A DNA stretch of 64,000 nt from Epiperipatus broadwayi. Taxonomy: Eukaryota > Onychophora > Udeonychophora > Euonychophora > Peripatidae. The notes below the pieces were generated by a model. The model searched no databases, was not told the origin of the DNA, and worked only from the letters and a program-made list of their open reading frames with translations. The stretch spans positions 1 to 64,000 of the forward strand of contig JAQFVV010012987.1 of NCBI GenBank assembly GCA_028023455.1. The letters run 5' to 3'. The stretch's first letter is position 1, and every line of letters begins with the position of its first letter. Made by a program: the position numbers and the translations under genes. This document shows positions 45,429-57,039 of this stretch, piece by piece.

Positions 45429-46840
45429 TACAAAACTATGAGAATGAAATTGAAAACACAATTAATATTTTCAATCCAAGCTCAATAGCTTATATAGTCA
45501 TATGGGTCTGAACTCAGTTCAGCACCCATACATTTTGGTGTCTTTGGCTCTTTAACAATTATGTGCTAGTATGAGATAGTGATCATGTGATATTTAATCT
45601 CTCTTATAGTGTTTTCATATTATTATTAATAATAACAGACTCAAAATATTACACACACACACACATATATATATATATAACTGAAAAAAAAAAAAGAAAA
45701 TTGATTGTATAATGATATTGTAATAGAATAAAGATAAAAAATATTATAAAAATGTCACTAAAAACTAATTGCATATTTTAAAAGTTCATACTATAGTTGT
45801 TAAAACGTGAATTATCCAGAAATAAAATAAATTTGAAGTTCCAAGAAAACTTAGAATGGACTATTGGATAGCTAACCCATAACCAACTCCATTCAATTAT
45901 TATTTATCAAATGAATATTTAGCTATTCTAAATAAAACAAAACAAAACTTAAATCCTCAACATTCAGCTTTTGAGTTAATTTATGTTCCTCTTTCTTATT
46001 TAACTACAGAAAGATGTGAAAGGATCTTTACTTTACAGATCATTAGTAGATTGCTTTTATCTTTTCATTTATATTTATAATCCATAGAAGAATTGCGATA
46101 AACTCTCACTGATATATTTTCATTAGCATAGGACTCTAAAGCTCTTCTGTGAGAAAATGTCTATAAAAAGCTTAACACTTGGTATATGTCTTAATCTAAT
46201 AAGAAAGGTAAGTATTTGGATTCAGTCTACATGATTATAACAAACCTGTCTATCATTAGTTTCTTATAAAAATGTTTATAAAGATCCAAAAAGAGTGACC
46301 AAAAAAGTAAAGATTCATAATAACTTTGAGATACCCCATATTATTTAAAATCCACATATAAGTGATCAACAAATATTTAGACATTCAAACTAACCAATTT
46401 TCAACATTTAAAACAAAAAATTTATTTTTTATAGACTTGAATACAATGCTTTATAATTTAAAAAAAAAATGTACATCTTTATATATACATAAGTACATAA
46501 TACATACAGATAATATATACATATGTTCGAATGTATTGTATACATATTATAACCTATATTTAAACGAACGATGTACATGCACGTCCGAACCCTTGCAATT
46601 GATCAAACTTGTATGGGAAATGTCTTGGATAATTTTAATAATCTATTCTAATGAGTAATAGTATGTGAGAAAATATGAATATAATCTCCAATCTTATTAT
46701 TTACCACAATGACAGTAATAAACATCAAATTTGCTTTTTTGATAAGCCAATAAATTTTTTTAGAATTTATAATTGATTATTGATTTAGACCTTAAAATAT
46801 AGTGTTAAAATATATGAATAATAAATATGCATAGTTCGAT
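45429..46840. other. AT-rich gene-free stretch
   Basis: No gene supported. A CA/TA microsatellite lies at ~45651-45679. The 98-codon open frame at 46362-46658 shows no family signature. Confidence 0.5.
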
Positions 46841-46844
46841 CTAC

Positions 46845-49650
46845 ATCATCATCTCCATAATCATCGTCAACGATTATGAATCCACTACAGAATGCAGTTC
46901 TCTCCAAGTTCAATCTATCTTCTCTGATCTCCAGCCTTTTTTTTCCAAATCACATTTGCATGCTTTCTTATTTCATCCATCAATCTCACATGTGGTTACT
47001 TACTGGGTCTTTTACAATCTGTTGGAATACAGTTTAAGATTTCAACTGACTATCTATTATCATCTTTTCTAGCAATATGTCCAGCTCTACTCTACTTCAG
47101 ACTTTTAATTCTTTTGATGATGTCAGTAACACATGTGTGTTCTCTTATCCAGCATGTATAACATGTTCAATCTCTTCTTGTTATTCCTAAAATGCATCTC
47201 TCCATACTTGTTTGAATGGTCTGAAGCATCTGTATTGCTCTTCTTTTAAGTGTCCAAGTCTTAGATTCATATGCAAGAATTGGTAAAACACATTTATAAA
47301 AAACCCTTCTTTTCAAACACATGTACATATTTAATTTTAATATTAAGATATTTCTATCAAAAGCCCTCCAACCAACTTTAAATCTATGATTAAATTCATC
47401 CATTATGTTTTCATCTGTAGTAATAATCTGATCAAGGTATTTGTAGTTGTTAATTTATTCTAACTCATCAGAATCTATCTTTATTTTTATCTTTTGAGAA
47501 AATTGATTGAACATTACTTTAGACTTTTTAACATTTTCCTTTAGTCCTACTTTCTTACTTTCATCTGATAACTCTTGTAACATTTCCTGAAGTTCTGAAG
47601 CATTATTTGCAAAACAACTATATTATCTGAAAAATCTAATGGGCTTAAATAGTGTTCATTTAATTTTACTCCTTCAGCTTCCCATTTTAATTCACAAAAT
47701 ATTTCTTGCAGCACTACTGTAAAATGTTTTGGAGATATGGAGTCACTCTGTCTTAAACCATTCTCAATGTTGGACTTTCCTAGTATCATTATGTAACCTA
47801 ATTGTTGCTGTTGAATTTTTTATAATCCTGAGTTTATACCTTGATGATTCAATGCTTTTAATCACTGAAAAAATGTTTATAGAGTGCCTTTTCATAATCT
47901 ACAAATCCAAAAGATAATGGCAATTCATATTCATTGGTTTTTTTAAGAACTTCTCTCAATACTTGGATATGATCTATTGTATTAAAACCAATTTTAAATC
48001 TAGCTTGTTCTTTTGGTTGGTTGAAATCCAATGTTCTCTTGTAGACAAATTATAATTATCTTGGTAAAATTTTTATAGAAAACTGATAAAAGACTGATAG
48101 GTTTGTAATTTCTACTATCTTCTTTATTATCTTTTTTAAAATATTAATGTTAATACTGTATTCTTCCAAATCATCTGGTGCATCTTTATCATTTAGACAT
48201 TTGATATATAACTTTGCCAATTTTTTTCCTGTTTCTTGACCTGCTTCTTTTAAAATGTTGATTATAATTCCATCATTATCCCGGAGCTTTTCCCTTCTTC
48301 ATAAATTTTATTGCATGTCTCACTTCTTTGTTTAAAATCCTGGGCAATTCAGAAGATATAATAGATATAGGAGAGATTTGCTTTTTATTACTATATAATT
48401 CTTGATATAACTCTTCTACCCATTTCATGACATCATCTCTCTTTTTAGTAATGATTTCATCTTTTTTTCTTATTGCAGTTAGAAGTTTTCTACCAATACC
48501 AAAATATTGTTTTACACTCTTGAGACTTTTATTCTCTTCTAGAGCTTTCCTTACTAGTTCACAATTATACTTTTTATATTATATCAATTCTTTTTTGCAT
48601 CATTTTTCAAAATTCAAGATATTCAATCCTTCTTAATGCATCATTTTTATATATCTCCATATTCCTTCTTTTCTTCATAAATTTTTTAGTTTCAGTGAAC
48701 TTTTATTGGTTAATTGCTGCTTTTTTCTACTAGCTATCTTTGTTGCAGTTTTTAAAAGTGTATCAGTTATTTTCCTATTAATTTCATTCAAATCTTAATC
48801 ATGTTCAAAATCTACTAATACTTGAAAATGATTTGCAAGTTCTAATTTAAATTCATTAGAATGTTTCTGAAAATTAGGAATATCAGCTGTGAATATTGTT
48901 ATTCTTAATAATTTTTGTCTCTCTAGTTTTTATATTAACATATATCTACATTTTATAATTGATGATCACTTCCTGTGTTAAATTTATTAAGGACATTACA
49001 ATTCTTGAAATATGTATTTTTTGTGAATCAAAATATAATCCAATTCTGCTGTTTCTTCATTTGGACGCTTCTTTGTTCATTTCCTTTTAACATTTTTCTC
49101 AAATAAAAGAATTCATAATAGAAAGTTTTTCTTTTTCTCTAAACTTCACAAGTCTGTGTCATCTCTCATTTTTATTACCATGACCAAATTTACCTACAGT
49201 ACTTTCATCTTTCATTTATTTACAATTCTACCATTAAAGTATCCCATAACAATTTTAAAATGGTGTTTACTCTGATCAAAAGCCTTTTATACATCCTTAT
49301 AAAAATCATCATTATGAGAACTTGTTGGGCCTAAACCTGAATTGTCTGCATTTGGTATCTGCTATTAAGTTGAATAACTAATCTTTCCACTCAGTCCAAT
49401 ATGCCAACAATGTCCACTATATTGTTCTAGCACTTTTTATTTATAATGAATACTACTGCATTTCCAATATTTGTGTCTTTATAGTAGAGTACATGTCCAC
49501 TTTTTAAATCAATTACCTCTTCATCTTTTGTTATAAATTCACAAACTCCAATAATGTCCCATTTAATCTGAAATAGTTCTTTTTCACTTGAAAGTGATCT
49601 ACAGTTTTAAGTGCCTAAATAAAAATTTATCAAATGTCAGCCTGGGTCCA
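46845..49650 (-). mobile_element. RTE-type LINE, near full length, decayed
   Basis: The minus strand carries an AP-like endonuclease followed by a reverse transcriptase in the RTE order. Endonuclease blocks: a G-T-stop-N-C-R-S-L start at ~49617-49595 where family members have GTWN, WDIIGVCE, SSHNDDFYKDV, GYFNG (GDFN in active members), GKFGHGNKNER and SDHQL-like (~48960). RT and C-terminal blocks: SNIENGLRQSDSISPKHFT (~47770-47715), FSDN in place of FADD (~47625), GWRAFDRN, TWTLKRRAIQMLQT and MERCILGITRRD (~47215-47170). The 3' end is a GATGATGATG-type tail at ~46848, as RTE elements end in short tandem repeats. Many stops and frameshifts make it inactive. Only short pieces remain open (47167-47403, 47547-47789). 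Confidence 0.85.
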
Positions 49651-50440
49651 TAATCAGGGTATTCTTAGCAACCTCTGCCTTTGGCCAAAATCACTGCCTT
49701 GGCTAGTGACTTTACAGTCTCCTGGGAACAAGAGCCATGATTTATTTTCATCTGTTATAATTGTATATATCTATTAGAAAAAATTTCATTCACACACACA
49801 TTCATTCTGCCTTATCAGATAACTAAGAAGAAAGACCATGGAGTTTTTTGATCTTAAACTCAAAGGTAAAAATCCAATAAACCATCAAACTGGCCAATGC
49901 ATGTTGGTGAGCAGCCCATACATACTTGTATACTATATGAATAAGCATATAGTAATAATAGCTGCAATGACAAGAAGATATGGAGTGGACATTAGGAATT
50001 TGCCCTGTTCAGTTTCTTTAAGCCCTCCTCCAAGAGGAATCAAGTCTCTTTTCAGGTAACAGCAAACTCTTTTTTGCAGACTTATATATGTAAATTTTAA
50101 TGGAAGTAATAATTTTCATTGAAAACTATTAATAGACAATAATTATAGTCAATAAATATTAATAAAGAATTGAGTAACCACCTGTAATACATAGATATAA
50201 TTTCAAAATGATTTATGCTATATTTAAAATCTGGCTTATTTAGAAATAACAGACTCAATTTCCAATAAAGTTAATAAATGGTCATTTAAATACATAATAA
50301 CTTTTAAGAATGGATGGCTATCCTATTATTTATTAATATTTATTGACAGAAGGCTATTGCTTATTAATAGCTTATGGAAGATGTTTACTTCCATTTTAAT
50401 ATATTATAATATTTGAAATGCAGATATTCTTCATATACCC
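49651..50440. other. Possible LINE 5' leader and unassigned sequence
   Basis: 49651-49745 is less AT-rich and may be the LINE 5' untranslated region, but there is no second copy to define it. The 73-codon plus-strand frame at 49838-50059 is not recognised. Confidence 0.4.
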
Positions 50441-50444
50441 AACT

Positions 50445-50800
50445 TGAGGTCAACATGGGTGTGGAAATAATATTGGCATCAGTATGGAATTTGGGTTTTC
50501 CATCATCGTATTTTCAATGGTATGGATGACTGAAGAATTAGAGCTTGGAATAGACTGAAGCCTGTCCATTAAAATATGAAGATTTGCTATCTTAATATAA
50601 ACTGAATACTGATTATATATGTGTGTATGGGAGATGATAATCTGGACTAACTGATGAGTGCTGGTTCAGCATGAAATACATATATTGGAGATTATTTATC
50701 TTTTCTACATATGTGTGGTCATATATATAAGTGGTAATAGATAGTGTGGATAGTTGAAGGATGCTTGAAAATCTGTGTTCAAACTCCTTATATATATATT
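50445..50800 (+). repeat. R1 repeat copy
   Basis: Shares R1 blocks in order: GTCAACATGGGTGTGG, GACTGAAG-like end, GAAGATTTGCTATCTTAATA, GCTGGTTCAGCATGAAATAC, GGAGATTATTTATCTTTT, and a mutated B box (GTGTTCAAACTCC). It lies immediately downstream (3') of the PLE relic. Confidence 0.8.
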
Positions 50801-50994
50801 ATATTTAATATTTTCACAGTTATATGATGTAGATAAAATAATATTTTTAGGTACAAACTGTGTATTATTTTGCATTACAATCTGATATTTCAATGGACTA
50901 GCAACCGCCATTATCAAGGTTAACTTTTGAAAGAACAATCATTAGATCTCAAACAATAACATGACTCAGTGTGAAATGAGAAGTGAGATTCAAC

Positions 50995-51470
50995 TTAAAG
51001 TAGTTCAGCATTCACAATATGAGGCTTATCAAAATGTTTATTTCCCTCAGTTTTTTCACCTATTAATTTCAAGTTAATATTAGATAAAATGAGAGGTTTC
51101 CACATAGCTGGAATACATTGTGCTTCATCATCCCTATTTAAACCAGTAGGTAATATTAATACTTCAATTGACTCTCTCATGGTTCTTAAGTCATATCTTT
51201 CTAAATTAGCGAGTATTTTTGTATAGTCAAAATCAGGTTTGTGACCAATTTCTAAAAAATGGAGGGAAAAACTGATGTGCTAATTTTTTGACTAAAAGCA
51301 TTTTTATGTTCCTTAATTCTGACATTTATTCATCTATTAGACTGACCCACATAGCTTCTTGAGCACTGCAAATATGGAATTTTATAAACTCCTTGGTGTT
51401 CCAAAAATATTCTGTCTTTAGGTTTATATAATTTTTTTTGCCAGTAGAAAAAGTTGTCTTTATATTAAAA
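50995..51470 (-). pseudogene. Penelope-like element, GIY-YIG endonuclease relic (copy 2)
   Basis: The minus strand encodes FLEHQGVYKIPYLQCSRSYV followed by GQ (GVY at 51384-51392, YVG a few codons on; GIY...YIG in the family), the catalytic Arg block INVRIKEHKNAFSQK, then in another frame LEIGHKPDFD, TKILANLERYDLRTMRESIE (with the conserved Glu) and finally MWKPLI (~51105). The 61-codon open frame 50995-51180 is its C-terminus and ends HIVNAELL. There is one in-frame TGA and at least one frameshift. PLEs combine an RT with this endonuclease; the RT part is missing upstream. The C-terminal MWKPLI parallels VWKPLI in the copy at 40.1 kb, although the two sequences are from different PLE lineages. 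Confidence 0.78.
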
Positions 51471-52530
51471 CTATATATATATTCACTAGAATAAAAACTA
51501 CAAAAAATGCCTATATAAAATTAAAGATTAAAATTCTTTGCTATAGCCAGCTTTGGCGTATTCCGTCATCTTAAGTAGCAATACGTTAATATTTAAATAT
51601 TATTTAATATTTAAATACGTTAATATTTAAATATTAAATATTTAATATTTAAATATATATATATATAAATAATTGTTAAGTTATTAAATTTATTTAAAGA
51701 TTTATGATTGTATTTATTGCAAAATTATTTTAAACACAAGTAGTATTAGTAATACATTTTAATGTCTGTATTAAGATTATATTTGTTATTTTGATGAAGA
51801 CTAAAGATGAATTAAACATGTAAGTAAATAAAAGATTATAAAAACATTGTTTTTAAATGCATAAGAAGTGGATTTTTTAAGATTTTGAAATAACATTCAA
51901 ACAATACAAAATGAAATGACGATTTTAACAAATAACACACCACAAAAAATTCAATTAGATATTTCAAAAAGGAAAATTTATAAACACAACTTGTTAGTAT
52001 AGAGAATGCTATCTAATTTTCTAATAAAAATCCCCCAAACAACCAAAATTCACAGATTAATCAAGCTGGAAGATAAGATTAAAAGCACTAAAACTTTCAA
52101 ATAATATGTTGTATGAGTAAATTATAAACAAATCATGATAAAAATATCGATTCTTCAGGAAAAAAAAGTCTTTAGCTTAGTGAGATGCATTTAATTAAAC
52201 TTTCAAAAAAATATTTCCAAACCTTACTATTTTCTAGAATTTCTTATAAAATAATTAGCAATGTAAATATTTTTATAAATTAACTAAAGCAATAAAATAC
52301 AGTGAAAGCCTTTCATGTACATTAAATATTATGCACAGTACCTAACACTTTCTGAAAAGTTTTGATAATAATACAATAAATATTGTTTAATTTACTGTAA
52401 TAGTACAGTACAATAATTTTCAGCACATGCATATATAATATACATTTATAAATTAAGATTATAATACAAAATTTTTTAAAAAAAATAAATGTAATTATTA
52501 ATAATAAATCAAGAAAGCACATTTTTACAC
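51471..52530. other. AT-rich gene-free stretch
   Basis: No gene. A self-complementary ATATTTAAAT-rich patch lies at ~51585-51665. TTGATGAAGACTAAAGATG with a following AAACATG at ~51789-51820 resembles the hammerhead-like motif class noted at 56.6 and 62.8 kb. Confidence 0.45.
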
Positions 52531-52534
52531 TACT

Positions 52535-53000
52535 GTGTGTGGCTTCAGTTGTTCATATTCATTAAAAAAAAGTAAAACTTTCTTATGCAACACAGGACTG
52601 TCAACCAGAATATCCTCACAATTCATACATTTACCATTGATTTGTTTTATTTCTATCTTAGCAGAAAATTGTTTCTCACTTTAATTCCAACATTAGCTAC
52701 TTTAGAGGTGTATGTAACAATGGCATGATTCTGGTTTTCTTTCCCTTTAATTTCTCTGATTGAAGATTTATTCTTTTGAAACATATCACCCACTTCAGAA
52801 TATAACTTGTCTTTCCTTCCAAAATCAATGATTATTCTCATTTCATTAAAGTACTTTGCAACTATTTTTGACTTATTGTTCATTATTTTATAAAATATTT
52901 TACTAAAGATATAATGCATATAGTATCCAATATAAAATGTTTTGAGAAAAAAAATGCAAAGAAAATTTTTTGTATAGGTGCTTACAACTGCAGTATTCAA
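52535..53000 (-). pseudogene. Tigger/pogo-like transposase N-terminal relic
   Basis: From the Met at 52883 the minus strand encodes NKSKIVAKYFNEMRIIIDFG, KLYSEVGDMFQKNKSSIREI (a helix-turn-helix-like segment) and SKVANVGIKVRN. After a frameshift near 52655 it continues with INGKCMNCEDILVDSPVLHK and VLLFFNEYEQ. Family knowledge: Tigger transposases of the Tc1/mariner superfamily start with such a HTH and then a second DNA-binding region with M-N-x-K...VDS..L..KA. No DDD/E catalytic domain is visible downstream, so only the DNA-binding part survives. The 35 codons upstream of 52883 look unrelated. The call rests on pattern memory and needs a profile search. Confidence 0.55.
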
Positions 53001-53004
53001 ATAT

Positions 53005-54945
53005 ATTTAATTTATAAAGAAAACATGATTAAATAAATTCATGTCTGAGATTTGAAAACATTATATTTACTAAATAAAAAATGCTACCATATTAAAATAA
53101 AATGTAATTAAATGAGATTTAAGAATGTGATATTTAGTGAGAAAAAATGGATGCCACAAAACCAAGGTTTATAAATTTTACAATGTTTTTATTATTTGTT
53201 TGTTTACATTTTGTTTTTGTTTATTTATATTTTTTAGGATAACATATAATTTAAGTTATCAAAATAAACACAAATTCATAACTAAACCAGATTATCTAAA
53301 GAAAATAAACTCTAAAATACAACCAATGGTTTCATTGCTACAAGCAGATTTCTCACGTATAAAGGACTCCAAAATAACAAATTTATACTAAATATTAGCC
53401 ACAATTCCACTTACATCTCACACACCCTTAATATTAAAATATTTTTACATAAGTTTTAATTGCTTCAGAATGATAATTTTTTAATAATAAAGATTCTTTA
53501 ATTCTTTTTTTTATTTAATTTCTTTTAAAGAAGACAATCTTAGACTCATCAAAACTAATAGTGTGATCATCTATATACTTTGATACATCATACTTCGTGC
53601 TTTCACTGTAATTTAAAATAGGGATGAAAAACAAATATGGTCATATATTATTATACATTGTATTCATGAATAAAATTTTGGGAAAAAGACATTTCAAGAG
53701 ATATTGAATTTGCAGGATTTTTAAAAAATAAAACCATTTATTTCAGATGCATTTAGAAATGAATAAGAAAATTTAAATGTATTTAAAATGAAAGTGATTT
53801 TATTTTTTAAATAGTAATGTTATTTGCTTTTCAAAAATGTCCCAAACTTCTTGCATGCTTATCACATTGATTCTCTTAAATATTTACTAAAAACGCATTT
53901 TTCATATATATTTTTTACATTGCTTTATATAAATCATGTTTGAATATCTAGCAGTCTTCTTCAGATACTTGAAATATCTTTCATCTATTCGTTATAAATT
54001 ACAAACTAGTTTGTAGTTTGAAAGAGGTAGATAAATGATATTTCAATAAAGCTTTGTGAAAAGGGCATGTTAAAAGTGTTAAAGATTTAATAATATTGCT
54101 CAGAATATAATATCACTTAACAACCTTAATGAAACAATTTTCAGGTGCTTGTTAATATGGAGTACAATAATGGTACTACAGTACTTTGGCTTTAAATCAC
54201 CTTCCACAAACTTTAATGATATTTATCCAATTTTACATTCATTTGATGGCAAAACTGGAGCTATAATATATTATAATGTATAGATCTATTAGCTTAAAGA
54301 AAAATCTGAAGATGTCATTATTCTACAACTAAAAAACTACAACAGAATAAAATTCTGCCAATAAGTTTCTGATTGGTAGTTTTTTGTGGGACTAATCATG
54401 ATCTCTTTTAATTGTTATTGATAAGCAAAATAATTATATATATTCTATAGTTTATTTCAGTATTTATGATTATTTTTAAAAAGTTTTTGTATAATAATTA
54501 TTTAAAAACAAAAATATATACACTATCATTTCAATTTTGGTTAAATATGTTTTCTTTTTAAAAAAATAAAAGTTAAAGAAATTTCTAATGACAAAAAATA
54601 AATTTTCAATTGATAATGATTTTATAAATATATTTTAATAATTATAAATACAATTTTAAATTTTTGAACAGAATTTCAAGATTTATGATTATTAATATTA
54701 ATTGACTGGTGTTTTAAAATGAAGTTCAATTCAATAAAGTTTATTAATTTTATTTTTCCTTTGATCAATAAAAAAAGAGTAATTATTTTCAATACATACT
54801 TCACTTTATGCTTTTTTTTATATTTGTAAAGTTCAAACATTTGTAAACTTATATTTCTAATAAATTAATTACAATTTATTGATTCACAATATAGAATAAA
54901 GATTTCAATACTAAAATAAAATGTTTATTATTACCTCAAATTGCC
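53005..54945. other. AT-rich gene-free stretch
   Basis: No gene supported. The 84-codon plus-strand frame at 53137-53391 has no signature. A decayed CTGAAGAAGACTGC...AAACATG motif lies on the minus strand at ~53930-53965. Confidence 0.5.
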
Positions 54946-54949
54946 ACTA

Positions 54950-56395
54950 GGGGATGATAGAACAGCACTAAAATTCAGAAAAATTAATACTGATAATAGC
55001 CACAGTTGTGACTTACTGGATGTACTTTTTAAATAAATATTGAAATGTCTAAATGATAAAGATGTACCAGATGATTAGAAGAAAGCAGTAATAATATTAA
55101 TATTTTAAAAAGGTGATAAAGAAGATATTAGAAATTACAGACCTATCAGTCTTTTATCAGTTTTATATAAAAATTTTACCAAGATAATTACAACTCGTCT
55201 ACAGAGAACATTGGATTTCCACCAACCAAGAGAACAAGCTTGATTTAAAAGTGGTTTTAGTACAGTAGATCATATCCAGATGTTGAGAGAAGTTATAGAA
55301 AGGACAAATGAATATGAGTTGTCATTATGTTTTGGATTTTTAGATTATGAAAAGGCATTTGATTCTATAAACATTTCTTCAGGTATAGATCCAGGATATT
55401 GTCATATTTTAAAGCATATTTATAAAAATGCAACAGCAACAATTACATTACATAATGATACTGGGAAAGTCAACATTGAGAAAGGTGTAAGACAAGGTGA
55501 CTCCATATCTCCAAAACTTTTTACAGCAGTGCTGCAAGAAGTATTTTGTGGATTAAAATGGGAAACTAAAGGAGTGAAAGTAAATGGAGATTGTTTAAGT
55601 CATTTAGATTTCGCAGATGATGTAGTTGTTTTTGCAAATAATGCTTCAGAGCTGCAGGATATGTTGGAGGAATTATCAGATGAAAGTATGAAAGTAGGAC
55701 TGAAGATAAATGTTAAAAAGACTAAAGTAATGTTTAATCGATTTGCTCAAAATATGAAAATAAAGATTGATTATGATGAATTAGAAGAAGTTAGCAGTTG
55801 ATAAATACCTTGGTCAGATTATTAATACAGATGGAAACATAATGGAGGAAATTAATCATAGAAATAAACTTGGTTGGAATGCTTTTGGTAGAAATAACTT
55901 GATACTAAAAGGAAATATGCCTATGTGTTTGAATAGGAAGGTTTTTAACAAATGTGTTTTACCTGTTCTTACTTATGGATCTGAGACTTGGACACTTAAT
56001 AGAAGAGCAATACAGAAACTTCAGACCACTCAAAGAAGTATGGAGAGATGTATGTTGGGAGTAACAAGAAGAGATCGAAAATGCAATGTATGGGTAAGAG
56101 AACAAACAGGTGTTACTGGCCTCATTGAAAAAATTAAAAGATGGAAGTGGAGTTGGGCTGGACATATTTCTAGAAGAGATGATAATAGATGGACAATTGA
56201 AATTTTAAACTGGATTCCAGGAGATTGTAAAAGACTCAGAAAGAGACCACATGTGAGATAGATGGATGAAATAAGAAAGTGTGCAGGGGTGATGTGGAGA
56301 AGAGAAGCTAAAGATTAGAAAAGATGGATTAAACTTGGAGAGACCTTCATCTTGCAGTGGATTGACGATGGTTGATAATGATGATGATATTCACA
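54950..56395 (+). pseudogene. RTE-type LINE reverse transcriptase, 5'-truncated
   Basis: Plus-strand RT of the same family as 46845-49650 and better kept. Blocks in order: [20 protein letters not shown] (~55108-55165), LGF-type FLDYEKAFDSI (~55335-55370), KGVRQGDSISPKLFTAVLQE (~55485-55540), catalytic FADD (~55608-55620), GLKINVKKTKVMF, then a +1 frameshift near 55790, KYLGQIINTDG, GWNAFGRNN, LTYGSETWTLNRRAIQKLQT, MERCMLGVTRRDRK, WAGHISRRDDNRW. The C-terminus is cut by TAG at 56259-56261 where Trp is expected, and by TAG again. The endonuclease is absent, as is usual for truncated LINE insertions. The 3' end is a TGATGATGAT-like tail near 56375-56395. Confidence 0.9.
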
Positions 56396-56795
56396 TATGA
56401 GATTGGTTTGGACAATTGCAGTAAGTTGGTAAAATTTTAAAAAAATTATCATTTCAAACAGAAAATCACTGTAACTTAAATTATTAGAGTAATAAAATGA
56501 AATATTTAAAATGTAAAAAGAAATCTAATCCTCAAGTGATTGACTTCAATTAGTTTTTATTATTAGCTTTGTCCTACATTTTCATTAGAGCTAATACTTA
56601 AAGTTAAAAATTAGTTCTGATGAAGACTGTAAACTAGTTGAAACTTTAAATAAATAAAATTATAATAAAACACATTGGAGATTTTAGATTTTGAGCTTAT
56701 ATTAAAAACAATGCAAAAAAAGATTTAAAATAAGATGATTAAAATATTATAAAATTATGAAAGTTAATTATTGTTATTTTCTTTTACATAAAGTT
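56396..56795. other. Gene-free stretch with one hammerhead-like motif
   Basis: At 56617-56647 the plus strand reads CTGATGA, A, GACT...AGTT, GAAAC, followed by TTTAAATAAATAAA. This is the same arrangement (extra A after core 1) as in the hammerhead family and at 62.8 kb. Stems I and III were not found. Confidence 0.4.
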
Positions 56796-56798
56796 TAT

Positions 56799-57036
56799 AA
56801 TTGCAAAGTGGAAGTAATTAACTCTCAGTTACATAGCATCAAAAACCAATGAAAAGATAAAATACCATTCTATCTTTGGGCTCTCTTGTTACATAAGTTT
56901 AGTTGTTGATTTGGTTTTAAATTATATGGTTATATATCAACAGAATTCAAAGATAGAATGGTATTATTCTATCTTTTCATTGGTTTTTGAAATTACATAA
57001 CTCAATTGGAGATAGTTATTTTCACTTTGCAATTAC
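56799..57036. repeat. Foldback element with ~85-bp arms
   Basis: Left arm 56799-56878 and right arm 56948-57036 share AAAAACCAATGAAAAGATA and ATTCTATCTTTG or complements. The loop is ~69 bases. Confidence 0.88.
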
Positions 57037-57039
57037 AAA

